Below, piece after piece: positions 1-11,807 of a stretch of DNA of 64,000 nt. The notes under the pieces are model-generated. The model saw only the letters and a list, made by a program, of their open reading frames with translations, was not told the DNA's origin and did no database searches. Position numbers and translations under genes: made by a program. Positions within the stretch are counted from its first letter, which is position 1. Every line of letters starts with the position of its first letter. The DNA is taken from assembly GCA_008638375.1 (NCBI GenBank), contig CM018041.1:3835501-3899500 (forward strand). Direction: 5' to 3'. This DNA is from Nyssa sinensis. Lineage: Eukaryota > Streptophyta > Magnoliopsida > Cornales > Nyssaceae.

Positions 1-1216
1 CTCTTGTTCCCAAATTAAATTATAGGACCCGTGCCTCCATCAAATATCCACCATGCCTCAAGGCAAATCCATGCTAATTAATTAATAGGTTGTTGTGGGA
101 GTTTGGCATTTTCCTCAAAACGTGATTTTAGCTTGTGGGACCCACCAAATTCCGTTTGCAAAAATAGGGTTTTGGAAATGCTAGAAAACGTACTTCTCCC
201 ACAAGCATCATCCATGGGCCCATTACTTACACATTACTCAATATAAACGACAAAGGGGAAAAATCATACTACAAAATCACTTTTATGCAAAACCACCTTT
301 ACTAGACACCCAAAAAATAAATTGATTATACCCTAATCAATTATTCAGAATTCATTCCCCATAATCAATTCTTCAAAATCAATTATTTAGAATCTGAACC
401 CCCAAACGAGTCCTTAGTCCATGTTCAACCAAATTCAAGTGCTCATATTCCCAAATTATATCACCCAAAAAAAAAAATCTCAAATTAAATTTGAAAGCCT
501 CAACTTCCATCAAGTGTCCACTGATCCATCTCAAGGCAAGCCCCATTATTAATTGACTAACAACGTATCATTGGTTGAGGGCAACCAAAATTCACCCTAT
601 AAGTGTTCGACAAAATTAATGGCACTTAAGCATCCATCAATCTGGAAATTTTTACGTTTGAACAAGAATGTTGAATTCCACAGCTGTTCCTTCTAATTAA
701 TTTCTTTTAATCTTAGTGTCTATGGGCTGGTCAAATTTCAACCGTCAGACTCACTAACCTTGTTAGTTACCAGCCAGGCTGCTTTTATTTGACAACTTTT
801 AAGGATCATGATCATGGTGAAATCGATTTTAGAGGGAGAAATTATAAAGAAGTGATTACGAGTGGTTTATGGAGAAAAAATATGGTTGGGTTCAGAAAGA
901 GAAAATAAAGAAGGAAAACAGGTTTAGTTTTAGAAAAAAATTTACAAGAGATGTTTATGAGTAATGTTAGAGAGATAAATTAGAGAAAAAAAATTGGATT
1001 CGTTTTAAATAGAGAAATTATTGAGAATAGTTTATAAGTGATTTTAGAGAAAGAAAGTAGATAAAGAAAATAAACTTGTTTGAAAGAGGGATTAGAGAAA
1101 AATGATGGTTGGTTAGCTTAAGAGAGATGATTGTGGGTCTAATTTAGAGGGATGAAATTAGAAAAAGAGGAAGGATAAGCTTGACATTGCTCAAAGAGGT
1201 CTCTAAGGGCTTAACC
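1..1216. other. Gene-free AT-rich intergenic DNA
   Basis: I see no coding region here. The first 800 bases are AT-rich and unstructured. Bases about 830 to 1190 are strongly purine-rich on the plus strand, with repeated short blocks resembling 'agagagaaat' and 'ttagagaaaaa', like a decayed low-complexity repeat. No RNA gene or promoter was recognised. Confidence 0.6.
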
Positions 1217-2430
1217 CCAAAGGATATAATGTATTCCTTCCCAAAAGATATAATGTAATTGCCAGTATAATCATATCCTGTTTGGTCTTCTTGACAGGCT
1301 CAGTCCATTCAACTCCTTAAAACTTAGGTTGGTCTTCTTGACAGGCCCAATCTATTCAACTCCTTAAAACTCAGGTGTTAAGGAGAGGAGAACTAAAACC
1401 TTATAAACTACACAGAGGGGCGACAAATGGGCGATGTGGAACATTTCAACACACCCCCTTGACCACAAGCAGCCGGACACTCGACACGCCGAAAGACTAG
1501 CCCAATCTGACTCTGATATCACTTGACAGACCTAACTCATTCAACTCCTTAAAACCTAAGTTTTAAGGAGAGGGTAACTAAAGCCTTATGAACTGCACAG
1601 AGGGGAGACAAATAGGTGATGTGGGACATTTCAACACACCCCATTGACCACAGGGCGATGCTGGGACATATATAGGTAACCCTAATATACTTCTAACATC
1701 CTCTCTCAAACTCAAGGTGGGAGGTAGACCTAACTTGAGTTTGCAAACAAAATCTGAACATGAACTGGTTGACTGGGTTGTCGTGCGGAGCTAGAACTGA
1801 AGGCGGTGCATGGAAGCACAAATGATGGTGTGCATAGTCGAGGAGCAGTGATGGTGAGGAGCAGCGACATGGTCAGGACTGAACCAGATGGTTGATCGAA
1901 TGTTAATGAACAGAGACAGTGCATTGATGATTGACAAATGTGGCGGAGGTACAAGGCTGACAGATATTCCGGTAGTGCAACAATGAAGTGAATGGGGTTT
2001 GGGCGGCGGAGGAACAGAGAACGAAAAGCGGCGTAAAAGGAAGAGAGAAAAAGATGTAGAAGCAATTGGCGGCTCGGAGGAGCAGTCGACTTGGAGATCT
2101 GAAGCAGTAGCAACGGCAGGAAGAGAAGGTTGCAGCTATGGCCTATGACTGAGACGGAACCACGGCTTGTTGAGGCGAAACCAGAGCTACGATTGAGAGA
2201 CGATGGAACAGACTATGATGAGATTGCCGAGGCCACATGTGAGACGAACGACTGCTGAAACGAACCAGGTTGGGGGCTTGCAATATGAGAGCAGCGCTCC
2301 GACGGGGTGACTCAGTGAGATAGACGATGGGCACAATGATGACTGAACGGTTTGGGGACGTTGACAGAAGGAACAATGTATTCATTCCCAAAAGATATAA
2401 TGTAATTGCCATATAATCATATCGTGTTTT
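1217..2430. repeat. Segment bracketed by 60-bp direct repeats, containing a TRIM
   Basis: The sequence around 1217-1280 (ttcccaaaagatataatgta and onward) recurs almost unchanged at about 2372-2430. The two copies enclose 1.1 kb that includes the TRIM at 1339-1638 and a GC-richer stretch, 1690-2370. A further 46-bp tandem copy of the TRIM edge lies at about 1285-1331. Open frames on the minus strand of 1730-2412 resemble no protein I know and are probably retroelement-derived non-coding sequence. This is inferred to be an old insertion or template-switch duplication. Confidence 0.5.
1339..1638 (-). mobile_element. TRIM element (mini LTR retrotransposon)
   Basis: Two 115-bp direct repeats, 1339-1453 and 1524-1638, are near-identical and flank only 70 bp. 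Read on the minus strand each repeat begins TGTGTTGAAATGT(C/T)CCACATC and ends CTGTCA. This matches the terminal repeats of plant TRIM elements, which often start with a TGTCCCACATC-like block. Directly after the first repeat (minus strand) comes TGATATCAGAGTC, close to the initiator-Met tRNA primer-binding site TGGTATCAGAGC. A G-rich run (GGTCAAGGGGG) sits just before the second repeat, as a polypurine tract would. It has no coding capacity, so mobilisation would need another element's proteins. Confidence 0.85.
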
Positions 2431-3600
2431 GTCTCATACATCACATGTATTACAAATTTTCAATATTTTAAATATCAAAGAACTCACATATCACATATCA
2501 AACATAAAAAAATCCTAACGATTACTATCATTAGGATGTCAATTTATGACATGACACAATTATTAAATAAAACGAGTTGGATTGTAAATGGGTTGACACG
2601 ATTAGCATGTCTTAACACGTATAAGTGAAGATATAATATATTATAAGTATTAATACATGTAAAAATTGATATTTTTACAATTAGATTATTTCATAATATA
2701 AGTATTAGTATAAAAAAATTACAAGTATAGTAGTTTAGAAAATAAATAATCTACTTTAATAATAAATAATCATTTTAGTTCAATAAAAAATGTAAAAAGG
2801 AACACAGGAGTGAAAGAAGAAGAACAACTCAACAAGTGCATTTCATTTGTCCCAAATTGAGTAGAAATTAAAACATAAGAGAATGTGGTGCTTATAAAAG
2901 CAAGCACTCCCTCGCACTATTGCATATTTATATGTATTAAGTGTGTCAAAATGGGTTACACATTTTAATCCTTTCGACTTTAACATAATTTATTATTAAA
3001 TGAGTTAAATGGGTTGTGTTATGTTACTCGTGTTAATACAATTCATTTAATAAACGGATTATACAAATTATGTCTTGTTACCCTTGTAATATACAATATA
3101 ATTGAACACACATGTCTAAACACGTCTCAACACGCTACTAACAAACAGTTACTAAGAAACTTTAATAATTAATAATTACGTAACAACTATACAAAAGTCT
3201 TGCTAATATAGATATTGAAACTAAAAGTACATTCCATATCAAAGGAGGACCAAGACATACAGCGCTGGGCACCCATAACATTAACCGAGCACTTAAAAGT
3301 CCAGGCCTGACGACAATTCTAGGCCCTCTGTCATGATCTTTATTCATTAATTATAATTAAATAATTCAAAATAAATTAAGTAAAGTAAGAAAAAAAGAAA
3401 TTGTTAGACGAACTTAAAATTCTTACAAAAATATTTCACAAATTATCAACCACGACTTTATATTAGATAAGACAAAAAAAAAAACTTTTAAAGAACTTTT
3501 GAAAACATAATCATTTATTGATCTCATTAACATCTTTATTAGCGGAACTAATTCAAAGGTTAATTTGTAAGAATTTTAAATTTGTATAAAACTACTCATC
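2431..3600. other. AT-rich intergenic DNA with repeat debris
   Basis: No gene was found. Around 2580-2640 and 2940-3130 there are degenerate blocks of the 'aaatgggttgacacg' and 'gttaaatgggttgtg' type, typical of dispersed plant repeats. Boundaries could not be set. Confidence 0.45.
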
Positions 3601-3992
3601 TAGTAATTCCTATCATTAACGGCATCGCAAATAAAATTATACTATGGCAAGTGAATCCTTATCAAAAACCAGTACTCGCATTGCAAATAAGAACCCTATT
3701 TGGAAAATTTATGGCATCGCAATTACGGGAATATTTAGCAACTCCATCCTTGTGTCGCTAATAATAAATAATTAGCAATATTGTTCTTATTTTTGGCATT
3801 TAGGATATATTTTAAGCATTAATGACGCCTGTTTCGTCACAGATAATGTGTTATTTGCAATATTTAGTTTATGCGCTGCAATTTTTTTTTTATACAATCA
3901 TAGTATTAGTGGCACTTTTGTCGAGTCGCAAAGTCAAAATTATTAGCGATGCCTAAAGGCGTCGCAAATGGTAGCATTTTTTTGTAGCGAAA
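3600..3992. mobile_element. Possible CACTA-type transposon end
   Basis: A cluster of short related motifs (ggcatcgcaaat, cgcattgcaaat, gtcgctaat, ggcgtcgcaaatgg) recurs in both orientations across 3600-3975. It ends in tttttttgtagcg, whose complement CGCTACAAAAAAA resembles the CACTACAAAAA terminus of plant CACTA (En/Spm) elements. Clustered subterminal repeats are typical of that superfamily. The opposite terminus was not found and no transposase is present, so this is at most a deleted non-autonomous copy. Confidence 0.4.
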
Positions 3993-4834
3993 TATCAAAT
4001 TCTGGCCGAATTATAAGTCTATTTTCTGCTTACGTGTATGGATCATGGCCAAGTGCACACTCTGCGATAAACAGTGCTCCATGCCTTTGGTATAGTTCGT
4101 AAGTCAATTTTTGGGCAACTACTTTCTTGGTGATTTAATTTGTTTTGAGGTCAAGTTGCTCTCTGAATTGGCTGAGACGTTGCATAACTCTCCGTCTATA
4201 CACTCATTCAACTTGAATCACTTATTTCTTTCTTTGCTACTATTTACTTAATCATTAGCTGTCTCTTTAATAACCATAAATCCACTATCCAAAAGCCGAA
4301 AACGAGAAATTATCTAATAGACAGTCACACACGTCATTATTCGATATAATTGAAAAAGTTATGTAAATTATGAGAAACAGTTACATTACGTCATGTAGAG
4401 TGATCTTCCCACCGAATAACTTCTTGAGGGTCTTGCTTGTGAGAGATTGTTGAGTTTTTCACCTTCTTGGGAAATTGCATTTGGCGCAATAAAGTTTTCT
4501 TCTCCACCATTTCTTGTGAATGACCTCCTGTGGTGAGAAAGGAGTTTTAATTTCTATCTGTGGGCCAGGCAGGAAATGGCCTTTTTTTTCATGAAATCAT
4601 AGATGGGTTGAGGAGCCAAATTAATGAAAAGCTACCACTTAGCTGGAAGCGCAATAAAAGTGTTGTGAAATTCAGAAGTAATTAATTGCCTTCGTGGAAT
4701 ATTTGTTAGCAAAATCAATGTGAACTAAACAAATTAGCCCTATTTTTCTTACATTTTCTCTACATTTCTCTTTCTCTATGTTAAGTAATATTTCTTGTAT
4801 CATCTATTTTGTAGGAAAATAAATGGAAATTATC

Positions 4835-5021
4835 ACCACCAAGTGGTTGGTTCAACGGGTAAGCACTCGGATTTCCGTGCTCAATGGGTAAATATTTGAA
4901 TTTCCTTGCTCAATGCTTGAATTCAAAACTCCATAGCCGCTTGGTGAAATTAAACTGATAGATACATAGAATAACCTATCTACGTACCTATTTTGGCAAC
5001 CAATAAAAAAAAAAAGACGTT
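4835..5021 (+). mobile_element. tRNA-derived SINE against the RUP stop codon
   Basis: The 5' part has a tRNA-like A box (tggttggttcaacggg, near 4843) and a B-box-like segment (atttgaatttcc, near 4910). The body continues to an A-tail (aataaaaaaaaaaag, 5002-5015). The 7-bp word aattatc lies before the element (4828-4834) and after the tail (5022-5028), as a target-site duplication would. The right duplication touches the stop codon of the WD40 gene (complement of 5029-5031), so the element forms the start of that gene's 3' UTR in antisense orientation. Confidence 0.6.
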
Positions 5022-5028
5022 AATTATC

Positions 5029-6156
5029 TTATGAGAATGATCTCCTTTTGCCCGCAAAAGCTTGCAACACCCCATCTGACCCTCCTGCCACCAGTGTGCA
5101 CTGATCTTCTCCCACTTGCCTCCAGCAAACGCTACTGACGAACCCCTGGTCGCACCCGGCTTGAGCCGCCTGTTCAAACCCATGCACCCAAATGGGTTCA
5201 CCCCACCTCCTATCATACACAAAAACTTGGTTAGTCTCAGACCCGCAACCAAGCAAGCCACCATTCCTCCATACAGATAAGCCAACGAACCTCCGCGCGC
5301 TCACGTGCCCCTTGTACGTGCGAACCAGGCTCTGATCCTCTGTATGCCACATCTTCAAACACCCATCAGTTCCTGAACTTACCAGCGTATGGTGATCCAG
5401 AAATCTAACGTAGGTTACCGTTTTCTGATGCCCATCAAACACCAACACCGGGGCCACCATCCTCCTCACATCATAACCATAGGCCCTCCGGTCTGCGCAT
5501 CCGACGGCTATCAATGCACCACCAAATGGATTGAACTCGACACAACACACAGAACTGCGTGCCACACTGGGCTGAACCATAGCCAAACACTTCCCACCGT
5601 CGCAACGCGGGTCCCACATTTGCATGGTGCCATCGTCCGACCCGGATGCTCCCAGAACCGGATCCCAATGCGAGTAACCCATTGTCCAAACCCGGCGCCC
5701 GCCGTGCTCGTCACGTTCAAATACCGGCACTCTCCGTTCAAGATCATACTCCATAATCACCCCGTCATAGTCTCCGGACCCTAGAATCCGGCCACTGGAC
5801 CCGGGTTTCCAGCGGAGACTACTGAGCTTTGCCGGAGTGCATATATAGTAGTCACATGCATTTGCATGATCCAACAAAGCAACACTATCTTCACCTTCCC
5901 CACTGCTCTCGTGGGGTAACAGTGAGTTCAAACTGTAAATCCTAATCTTTCTTGCAAGTCCACCGGTGGCTAAGAGGCTATCGGACGGGTCGAATTCGAT
6001 AACGCCGAGGGTGTCGGGGGCTCCCATGGAGTTTGAAGAAACAATAGTGGAAAGACTGAAGTTCCATTCACACCTGGCTCGCTCTTCTTCTTTTCCTTCT
6101 TCTTTTGCTTCTGGGTTGGGCTCTGTTTGGCTTGGAAGTGTTGAGGAGTTTTTCAT
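5029..6156 (-). CDS. RUP1: RUP1/RUP2-type WD40 repeat protein (UV-B signalling repressor)
   Basis: This is an intact single-exon gene of 375 residues. Residues 1-28 are polar, followed by RCEWNFSL (28-35), a signature I associate with the plant RUP family. WD40 blades follow to the C-terminus, with GSDDGTMQMWDPR (172-184), SSGTDGCLKMW (260-270), and CGSETNQVFVYDRR (304-317), the last resembling the COP1 WD40 domain. In Arabidopsis, RUP1 and RUP2 bind UVR8, re-dimerise it and so damp UV-B photomorphogenesis; RUP2 also affects flowering. Length and lack of introns fit that family. The next in-frame ATG (residue 44, after the signature) would lose conserved sequence, so the first ATG was chosen. 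An ACGT core at 6527-6530, about 370 bp upstream, could bind HY5-type bZIPs (inference). RUP1 versus RUP2 cannot be settled by eye; RUP1 is preferred because MSBP is a near neighbour. Confidence 0.85.
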   Translation of the reverse strand: MKNSSTLPSQTEPNPEAKEEGKEEERARCEWNFSLSTIVSSNSMGAPDTLGVIEFDPSDSLLATGGLARKIRIYSLNSLLPHESSGEGEDSVALLDHANACDYYICTPAKLSSLRWKPGSSGRILGSGDYDGVIMEYDLERRVPVFERDEHGGRRVWTMGYSHWDPVLGASGSDDGTMQMWDPRCDGGKCLAMVQPSVARSSVCCVEFNPFGGALIAVGCADRRAYGYDVRRMVAPVLVFDGHQKTVTYVRFLDHHTLVSSGTDGCLKMWHTEDQSLVRTYKGHVSARRFVGLSVWRNGGLLGCGSETNQVFVYDRRWGEPIWVHGFEQAAQAGCDQGFVSSVCWRQVGEDQCTLVAGGSDGVLQAFAGKRRSFS

Positions 6157-8490
6157 TTCCCATTCATTTGAATTGATGGTATTTTAGGTGGTAGTGGTGG
6201 AGAAGTTGGAGTTTTTGTTTGCTTTCAACCAATGAAAGGCTCCCATGGAATCTAATCTCAGTTCAAGTTGTGATGTGGATAAATAGGATGGTTATTGATC
6301 TGTTTCTTTTTCTTTTTGTGATTTTTTTTTTCTCAATTTTGATATAATGACCCGTGATACTTCAATAATTACGATAATGCCATTAAAAAGTTCTATAAAT
6401 AAGCCCCAACACTCATCTTCTATTAATATTTTTTTTTATAAATGCAACCATTATCACTCCCTAATATAGTAAATAAGTAAATATATGAGGCAGGATGGTT
6501 GGGGGGTTTGGTTTGAATTTTGAATTACGTGCAATAAATTCAGATATTCTAATTTCAATTTATTATCTTTACAGTTCATTGAATTATTAGACTATTTCAT
6601 GAACAGTGAATAAATTAGTTTGATAAAAATAAAATATTACTTATTTTGATAAAAAAAAAAATGCTAAATTATATATATATATATATTGTATCTATCAGTT
6701 GAAGTGTTAAATATTAGTAGTCTTTTGGTGGTTTGTGCCATTTATTTCACCTTTCTTTAGAAATCTCCTTGAAATGAGGGGGAAAGGTTCATGTTGATGC
6801 ACCAAATCATTTTGGAGTACATTTAAAATTATCAAATGGTAACCTTCGTTGGATGGTCAGATTTGAACTTTTAATTTTTCCTTCATGTGGATTTAAAAGT
6901 CCTGGAAATATTCTGTATTTTTAATTTATATTTTTAATATGATGCGTTAAAATATAAAGAATTTGGATCCCATAACATAATATATAATTTTCAAAGACAC
7001 TATAATCATTTGGTGTAGAAATTATTCAAGATTGTCATTCCAACAACATTATCCAATATGTTAGGTAGGTATTTCACAAAATTTTAAAAATTTTAAGATT
7101 TATGATAAATAATTTTTAAAAAAATTTATAAAAATTTTAGAATTTGTAAGAAATAATTACATTACATCTGATAATAATATAGAGGGATGTTTTCATTGAA
7201 TAATTTTAACACCCTTTTGAACATTGCGTAATTACTCTTCAATCTTTAAGATATATGTGTGTGTGTATATCACTTTTTCATAATCTATAAATGACCTCAA
7301 CATACTTACTGTATACTCATTTGAATGAGTAGTAAAAAAATGTAATTTAATAAAAGTATGATTTGAGTTAAATTGTGAGTATTTAAATTAATGTATTTGA
7401 AACGAACTTAAATGATATTGTACTGTTTGGATGAGTTGTAAAAAGTGTTAAATGTGTTATATAAATAAAAAAAAACTCTTTTCAAAATAAGAGTTTGAAA
7501 AAAGTTGTTTACTAACACTTTTTTGAAATAGATGTTTAGACTTAAAAATATTTAAACGAATGATTAACAACGCCAAAACAACATTTAAAATAAATAATAA
7601 TAAAAAAACCGATTTGTATTTAGAAACACCCATCCAAAAAATTGGAAAGTGATTAATTAGGTTCACCAAATTGTGTTTACCTAAGGAACCCTATTAACTT
7701 TGCCCTTTTTTGTTAAGCAAGATGCCTGAATACCCAGACGTGGAGGTGATTTTGGTACTTTACACTGAATAAAAAATGTTGAATCATATATATATATATA
7801 TATATATATTGACTATAAATGCGGTGCGGAGTGGAGGGTGCACTTATTAATATTGATTCGGTACAAGTGGAGGTGGAGAAAGAGAGAAATTGTGGCTGCT
7901 TTTGTACCTCATTTCTAAAATTGGATGTTGTGGATCCAGGCTGTTGTTAGCCACTGCGTTACGTGGTCTAAGCCAGGCCTTGTCATCTCAACCCTTCTCT
8001 CACCGATTCTTCTCAATTCTCATCCATCAGGCCCTGTTTGGAAAACTATAAATTCATAAATAAATCAGACACAGTTGTATATACATTTTAAGATTGAACT
8101 AGTTCATGTCTATTGTAAATTTGAGCTTTCATAAATCCGAATGTAAAATAGTATTATTTTTAATAAAATAATGCATAAAATAAACTGCTTTTACCAATGC
8201 AGTGTTGATTTTCATAATATGAAGTGGGATGTCGTCTGATCATATGATATATAATATATATATATATATATATTCTCAAACAGGCCCTTGTATGGTGGAT
8301 GTTTCTATCAGACGTTTATGTAAGATTTTTAATGACACGGCGATGTCCACATCATAAATTAAATTGACGACTCTCTTGGAGGATTATAAACCATAAATTT
8401 TTTTGGACTGTGAGTTTGTTCAAAAGTACATGTACAAAAATTGAGAAATAATTATGTGTGTCGCTTTTGGTGTGCCAATGTAACATCCTA
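6157..8490. other. RUP upstream region and AT-rich intergenic DNA
   Basis: No coding sequence was recognised. The first few hundred bases should contain the promoter of the minus-strand RUP gene; no convincing TATA box was seen. AT dinucleotide tracts occur at about 6671-6686, 7789-7809 and 8256-8272. Confidence 0.5.
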
Positions 8491-8900
8491 GTCACATTAT
8501 CACAAATAGTGTAGGGGGAGACCCCGAGAAATACTATATTTGTCTTAAAAGAGACGAGACATCTTACCAAAAAAAAAATAAACGAGATTTAGTAACGTGA
8601 GATTATTTTCAATTTTAAATGTTATTTTATTTATTTTAATTTTATAATTTAAGTATATAATAATATAAAAAATGTCAAATTTTAATAATTCTTGTCACAT
8701 TATAACAAATAAAAATGGGAGGGACCACCAAAAATATTATATCTGTTTTAAAAGAAATAAGACCCTCACTCAAAAAAAAAAAGAGACAAGACTTAGTAAC
8801 AAGAAGAGCATCTTCAATGCTAAATATCATTTTATTTATTTTAATTCTATAATTTGATATGTTACCGTACAAAAAATATCAAATTTTGATAATTCTATTC
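8491..8900. repeat. Two-copy tandem duplication, period about 203 bp
   Basis: The unit starting gtcacattat at 8491 restarts at 8694. Both copies contain, in the same order, a (a/g)taa-(a)gagac(a/g)a(g)a block, an A-run, (g)a(g/c)tta-gtaac, a ttttatttattttaatt block and aaaaaatgtcaaattttaataatt. They have diverged moderately, so the duplication is not recent. The second copy runs into the MITE-like element at 8806. Confidence 0.6.
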
Positions 8901-9110
8901 CAATGTTAACATGTCATTTTTTTTAATATAACAATTATTTTGTTTTTGATGAAATAACATGTACCTCACATCCGTTTGACATTTACTTAATAAAATGATA
9001 TATGCAAGTTGTATTTCATGAATGTTATAAAATGACACTAGCTACTTTCAAAGTCAAATATGGCATTGTCAGTTTTTGGCAAGCCAAATAACACACTATT
9101 GAAGCAACGT
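8806..9110. mobile_element. MITE-like element, family copy 1
   Basis: The left part (gagcatcttcaatgctaaat, then AT-rich sequence with aaaaatatcaaattttgata) is matched by a related block at 51581-51700. Near the right edge, atggcattg and cactattgaagcaacg give an imperfect inverted match to the left end. The 'GAGCATCTCCAATG'-like terminus is common among plant MITEs. Boundaries are approximate. Confidence 0.45.
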
Positions 9111-10690
9111 TTTTTACATCAACGCAAAATTTTGGAATTAGCACATCACATGAGTGATTCAACAACTCATATCCTATCTGAGTAATGTGAGTATCTACTT
9201 TTTACGTAATTGGCGTATATTCAATTTCCCTTTTAAATCGTTGTATAAAATATAAAAAAGACTTAGTAGCAGTAGGATTGCAAGTTAGTCAACCAAACTA
9301 GACATAAGACATGTTTAGGCTTAATCTAATTCTAAGACAGTTTCTTTAAATTTAACATTGAGCCGAATTCAATTTAACAAAATTTTATTTTAATTATTTA
9401 AGGTCAACTACATAAATAATGTTTTATCATTTTTTTTATTTAAAATTATTTTTTAATTAAATATCACATTATTATATCTTTTTTTAATTACTTCTATCAA
9501 AATTAATGACATTGACATTGAGTCCCAATAACTCAATTTGGACTAACATAAGCTCAAATTTATTTATATTAAATTCACTTGAGTAGTCCAAAAAAAAAAT
9601 ACTACATTAAATTGGGCCAAATTTGTGTAATATATAATATAATATAAATATAAATATGTATTCATAAATAAAATATATATTAGATTTGGGTACAGGCTCG
9701 AGTTGTATTGATTTGTTCAAAATCTTAATCCAAGGCCAAATCAAATCGAAGTTGAGCTCGAATTTTTATATTCAAGCCCATTAAATTAGGCTTGGGTCAA
9801 GCTCGAATTAAGCCAACTGACTTACAACCTCAAGTAGCCGTAATAGCAGTTGTGGATTTTGATTGACCAATAAATGGTTGGCCAATGGCTGATTTTTCTT
9901 TCCTCTTGCTTGACATTATATTCTTTTTATTTGAATTTTAACAACAAAGGAGAAAAAGAGAATCAGACGCTTGCAATATTTGAATAGGACCTCAATTCTT
10001 GATTCAAGATTTTACTGATGATAATTATTAAGTTGTTTTAGACCATTGATGTAGGTCAATTACGCATGATGTGTCATTATGTGCATCATGTATTAATTAG
10101 TCTAAAACATCGAGAATCATTTAATAATTTCTTATTTCACTACCTAATGATTCTCCATATTAGAGAGGAGCCAGTTGATTCAAATTTGTAATTAATTTGA
10201 CAGTCTTTATATTTACTTTCCATAATCCACCATTGTAAAATTGAATTAGGTGATTATTCCACAAAGATTAAATGATTTAATTCCCAAATTCATGGGGAAA
10301 AAAATCTTATATGAGCAGTCCAGTCAATGGCATGCCATGGCATTTATTTGAAATGAGTTTTTCTCTTTAGGTTTCAACTCCAAGAGTCTTGCTTCATTTC
10401 TAACATCTAATGGTATGGATGGCCTTTGTACTCTAAAAACTTTATTCAGGTTGAAAGAGGATTTGTTTACCATGATGAAGTCATTTTTCAAATTCATGTA
10501 GAACCAGTTAGAGGGTGTTTTGCAGGTCAGAAGAAGGGGTAAAAAGACAAGATCTACTCGCAATTTTAAAACGAATATATAAAGCGTGGGGTCAAAATTT
10601 TATATCCGGCTTATGATTTTGGTTAAAGAATGTGCAGTCAAACGGACCTTTTTAATGCAAGATGAAAATGTGAAGTGGAGTTGAACACGT
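9111..10690. other. AT-rich intergenic DNA
   Basis: No gene was recognised. Around 9690-9830 there are repeated gctcgagtt, gagctcgaat and caagctcgaatt words, like a dispersed plant repeat. A minus-strand open frame at 10324-10563 has no recognisable similarity. Confidence 0.5.
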
Positions 10691-10699
10691 CAAATTACT

Positions 10700-10960
10700 T
10701 GAAAACTAAGTAACATGGAGATTACTTACTCAACAAGAGAAAATCTATAAACTCGAAATTGTATTTTATTGATGATAATCTGAATAATAAAAGTCTAATA
10801 TATCATATTTATAAGATTAAAGAGTATTAATATGAGTAGGATATTACTAATTTAATTAAAAAACTACCAATTTCTTATTCTTGTAAAACAAAAAATTACT
10901 AATACTAATCCGATCAAAATTAAAAAAAATAATTTCAAATCACTTCGAATCATCAAAAAT
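10700..10960 (-). mobile_element. LTR-like remnant, family copy 1
   Basis: The block gataatctgaataataaaa followed by tatatcatatttataag and ttaattcttgtaa-like text is closely matched by the complement of 58930-59150 and by 60640-60830. Read on the minus strand it contains a TATA-like cttataaatatga, as expected in an LTR promoter. No primer-binding site or coding part remains, so it may be a solo LTR. Edges are uncertain. Confidence 0.45.
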
Positions 10961-11799
10961 TTGTCACTTGTTGTACATCACCTTTAGTGCTATCCTGTGT
11001 AATGTTAATTTAATAGCAATAATGATATATAAACCTTTTCATGAATTAATGAACTGAACTCAGCCTATTCTTTTTCCATGGCGAGTTACTTCATGGCTTA
11101 AAGTGAGGTTAGAGATAAATCTTACCCTTGTCATTTAAAACCTCAGGAGTTTTTCGAGAGAAGACTCATCTTACCTCAACAAACTTGATTTCATTTGATT
11201 GATGGATATATAGCTCCATATTCTGTTTAATAAATTTCAGGTTGATTCTTTTATATCCTCTTTTTCACTCCATTGGTGGTGTTGGTATCTTTATGGATTG
11301 GAATATTTCTTGCCACTTATTTATTGATTCTATTTTAAGTTAGTTTTGAGATAATTTTTTCAAATATAAAAAAATACATTTAGAAAGAAAAACTTGTAAT
11401 ATTCTTGTCCCGTACCTTATTTTAATATCTAATCGGAGGCATAACGAGAAATTTTTTTCTAATTCTCTCTCAAAGTCGAGTTGTGTTAAAATTTATTATT
11501 TATTTTGAAACTCGTAAGTCCAAATAAGATATGGTAAGATAATTTGCCATACATCTAAGTTCAAAATTACTCTTTAATAAACGCATTTTTTAAAATAAGG
11601 TTGATCAAAATAACAGTTTTTTACAAAAAAAAAAAAAAAAAAGTAAAAGGGGAGGTGCAAAACAGGGAGCCTTTAAAGATAATTAATTCCTCTTAAACCC
11701 GTTAATTACTGATCAAGTACTGGAGCAAGGTTTCCAGAAGGGAGAGTGAGAAGATTCTTCTCTCTAGTCCATGCAAGATGGGGAAAACAGAGGAATAGG

Positions 11800-11807
11800 G
11801 CGCCAAA
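11800..11807 (-). promoter_or_regulatory. E2F-like site upstream of MSH3
   Basis: The plus-strand gcgccaaa is the complement of TTTGGCGC, an exact match to the E2F consensus TTTSGCGC. It lies 69 bp before the MSH3 start codon and 12 bp before the TATA-like element. Replication and repair genes are frequent E2F targets, so S-phase expression is a reasonable inference. Confidence 0.6.

Noticed and set aside
1730..2412. Two minus-strand open frames of 127 and 89 codons
   Set aside because: They lie in repeat-derived DNA next to a TRIM, have no recognisable domain and are Ser/Pro-rich in a low-complexity way.
4843..4920. Possible tRNA gene
   Set aside because: A- and B-box-like segments exist but no acceptor stem or anticodon arm folds. 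The A-tail and flanking duplication fit a SINE better.
5389..5784. Plus-strand 131-codon frame inside RUP
   Set aside because: It is antisense to the conserved WD40 coding sequence, which fully explains the region.
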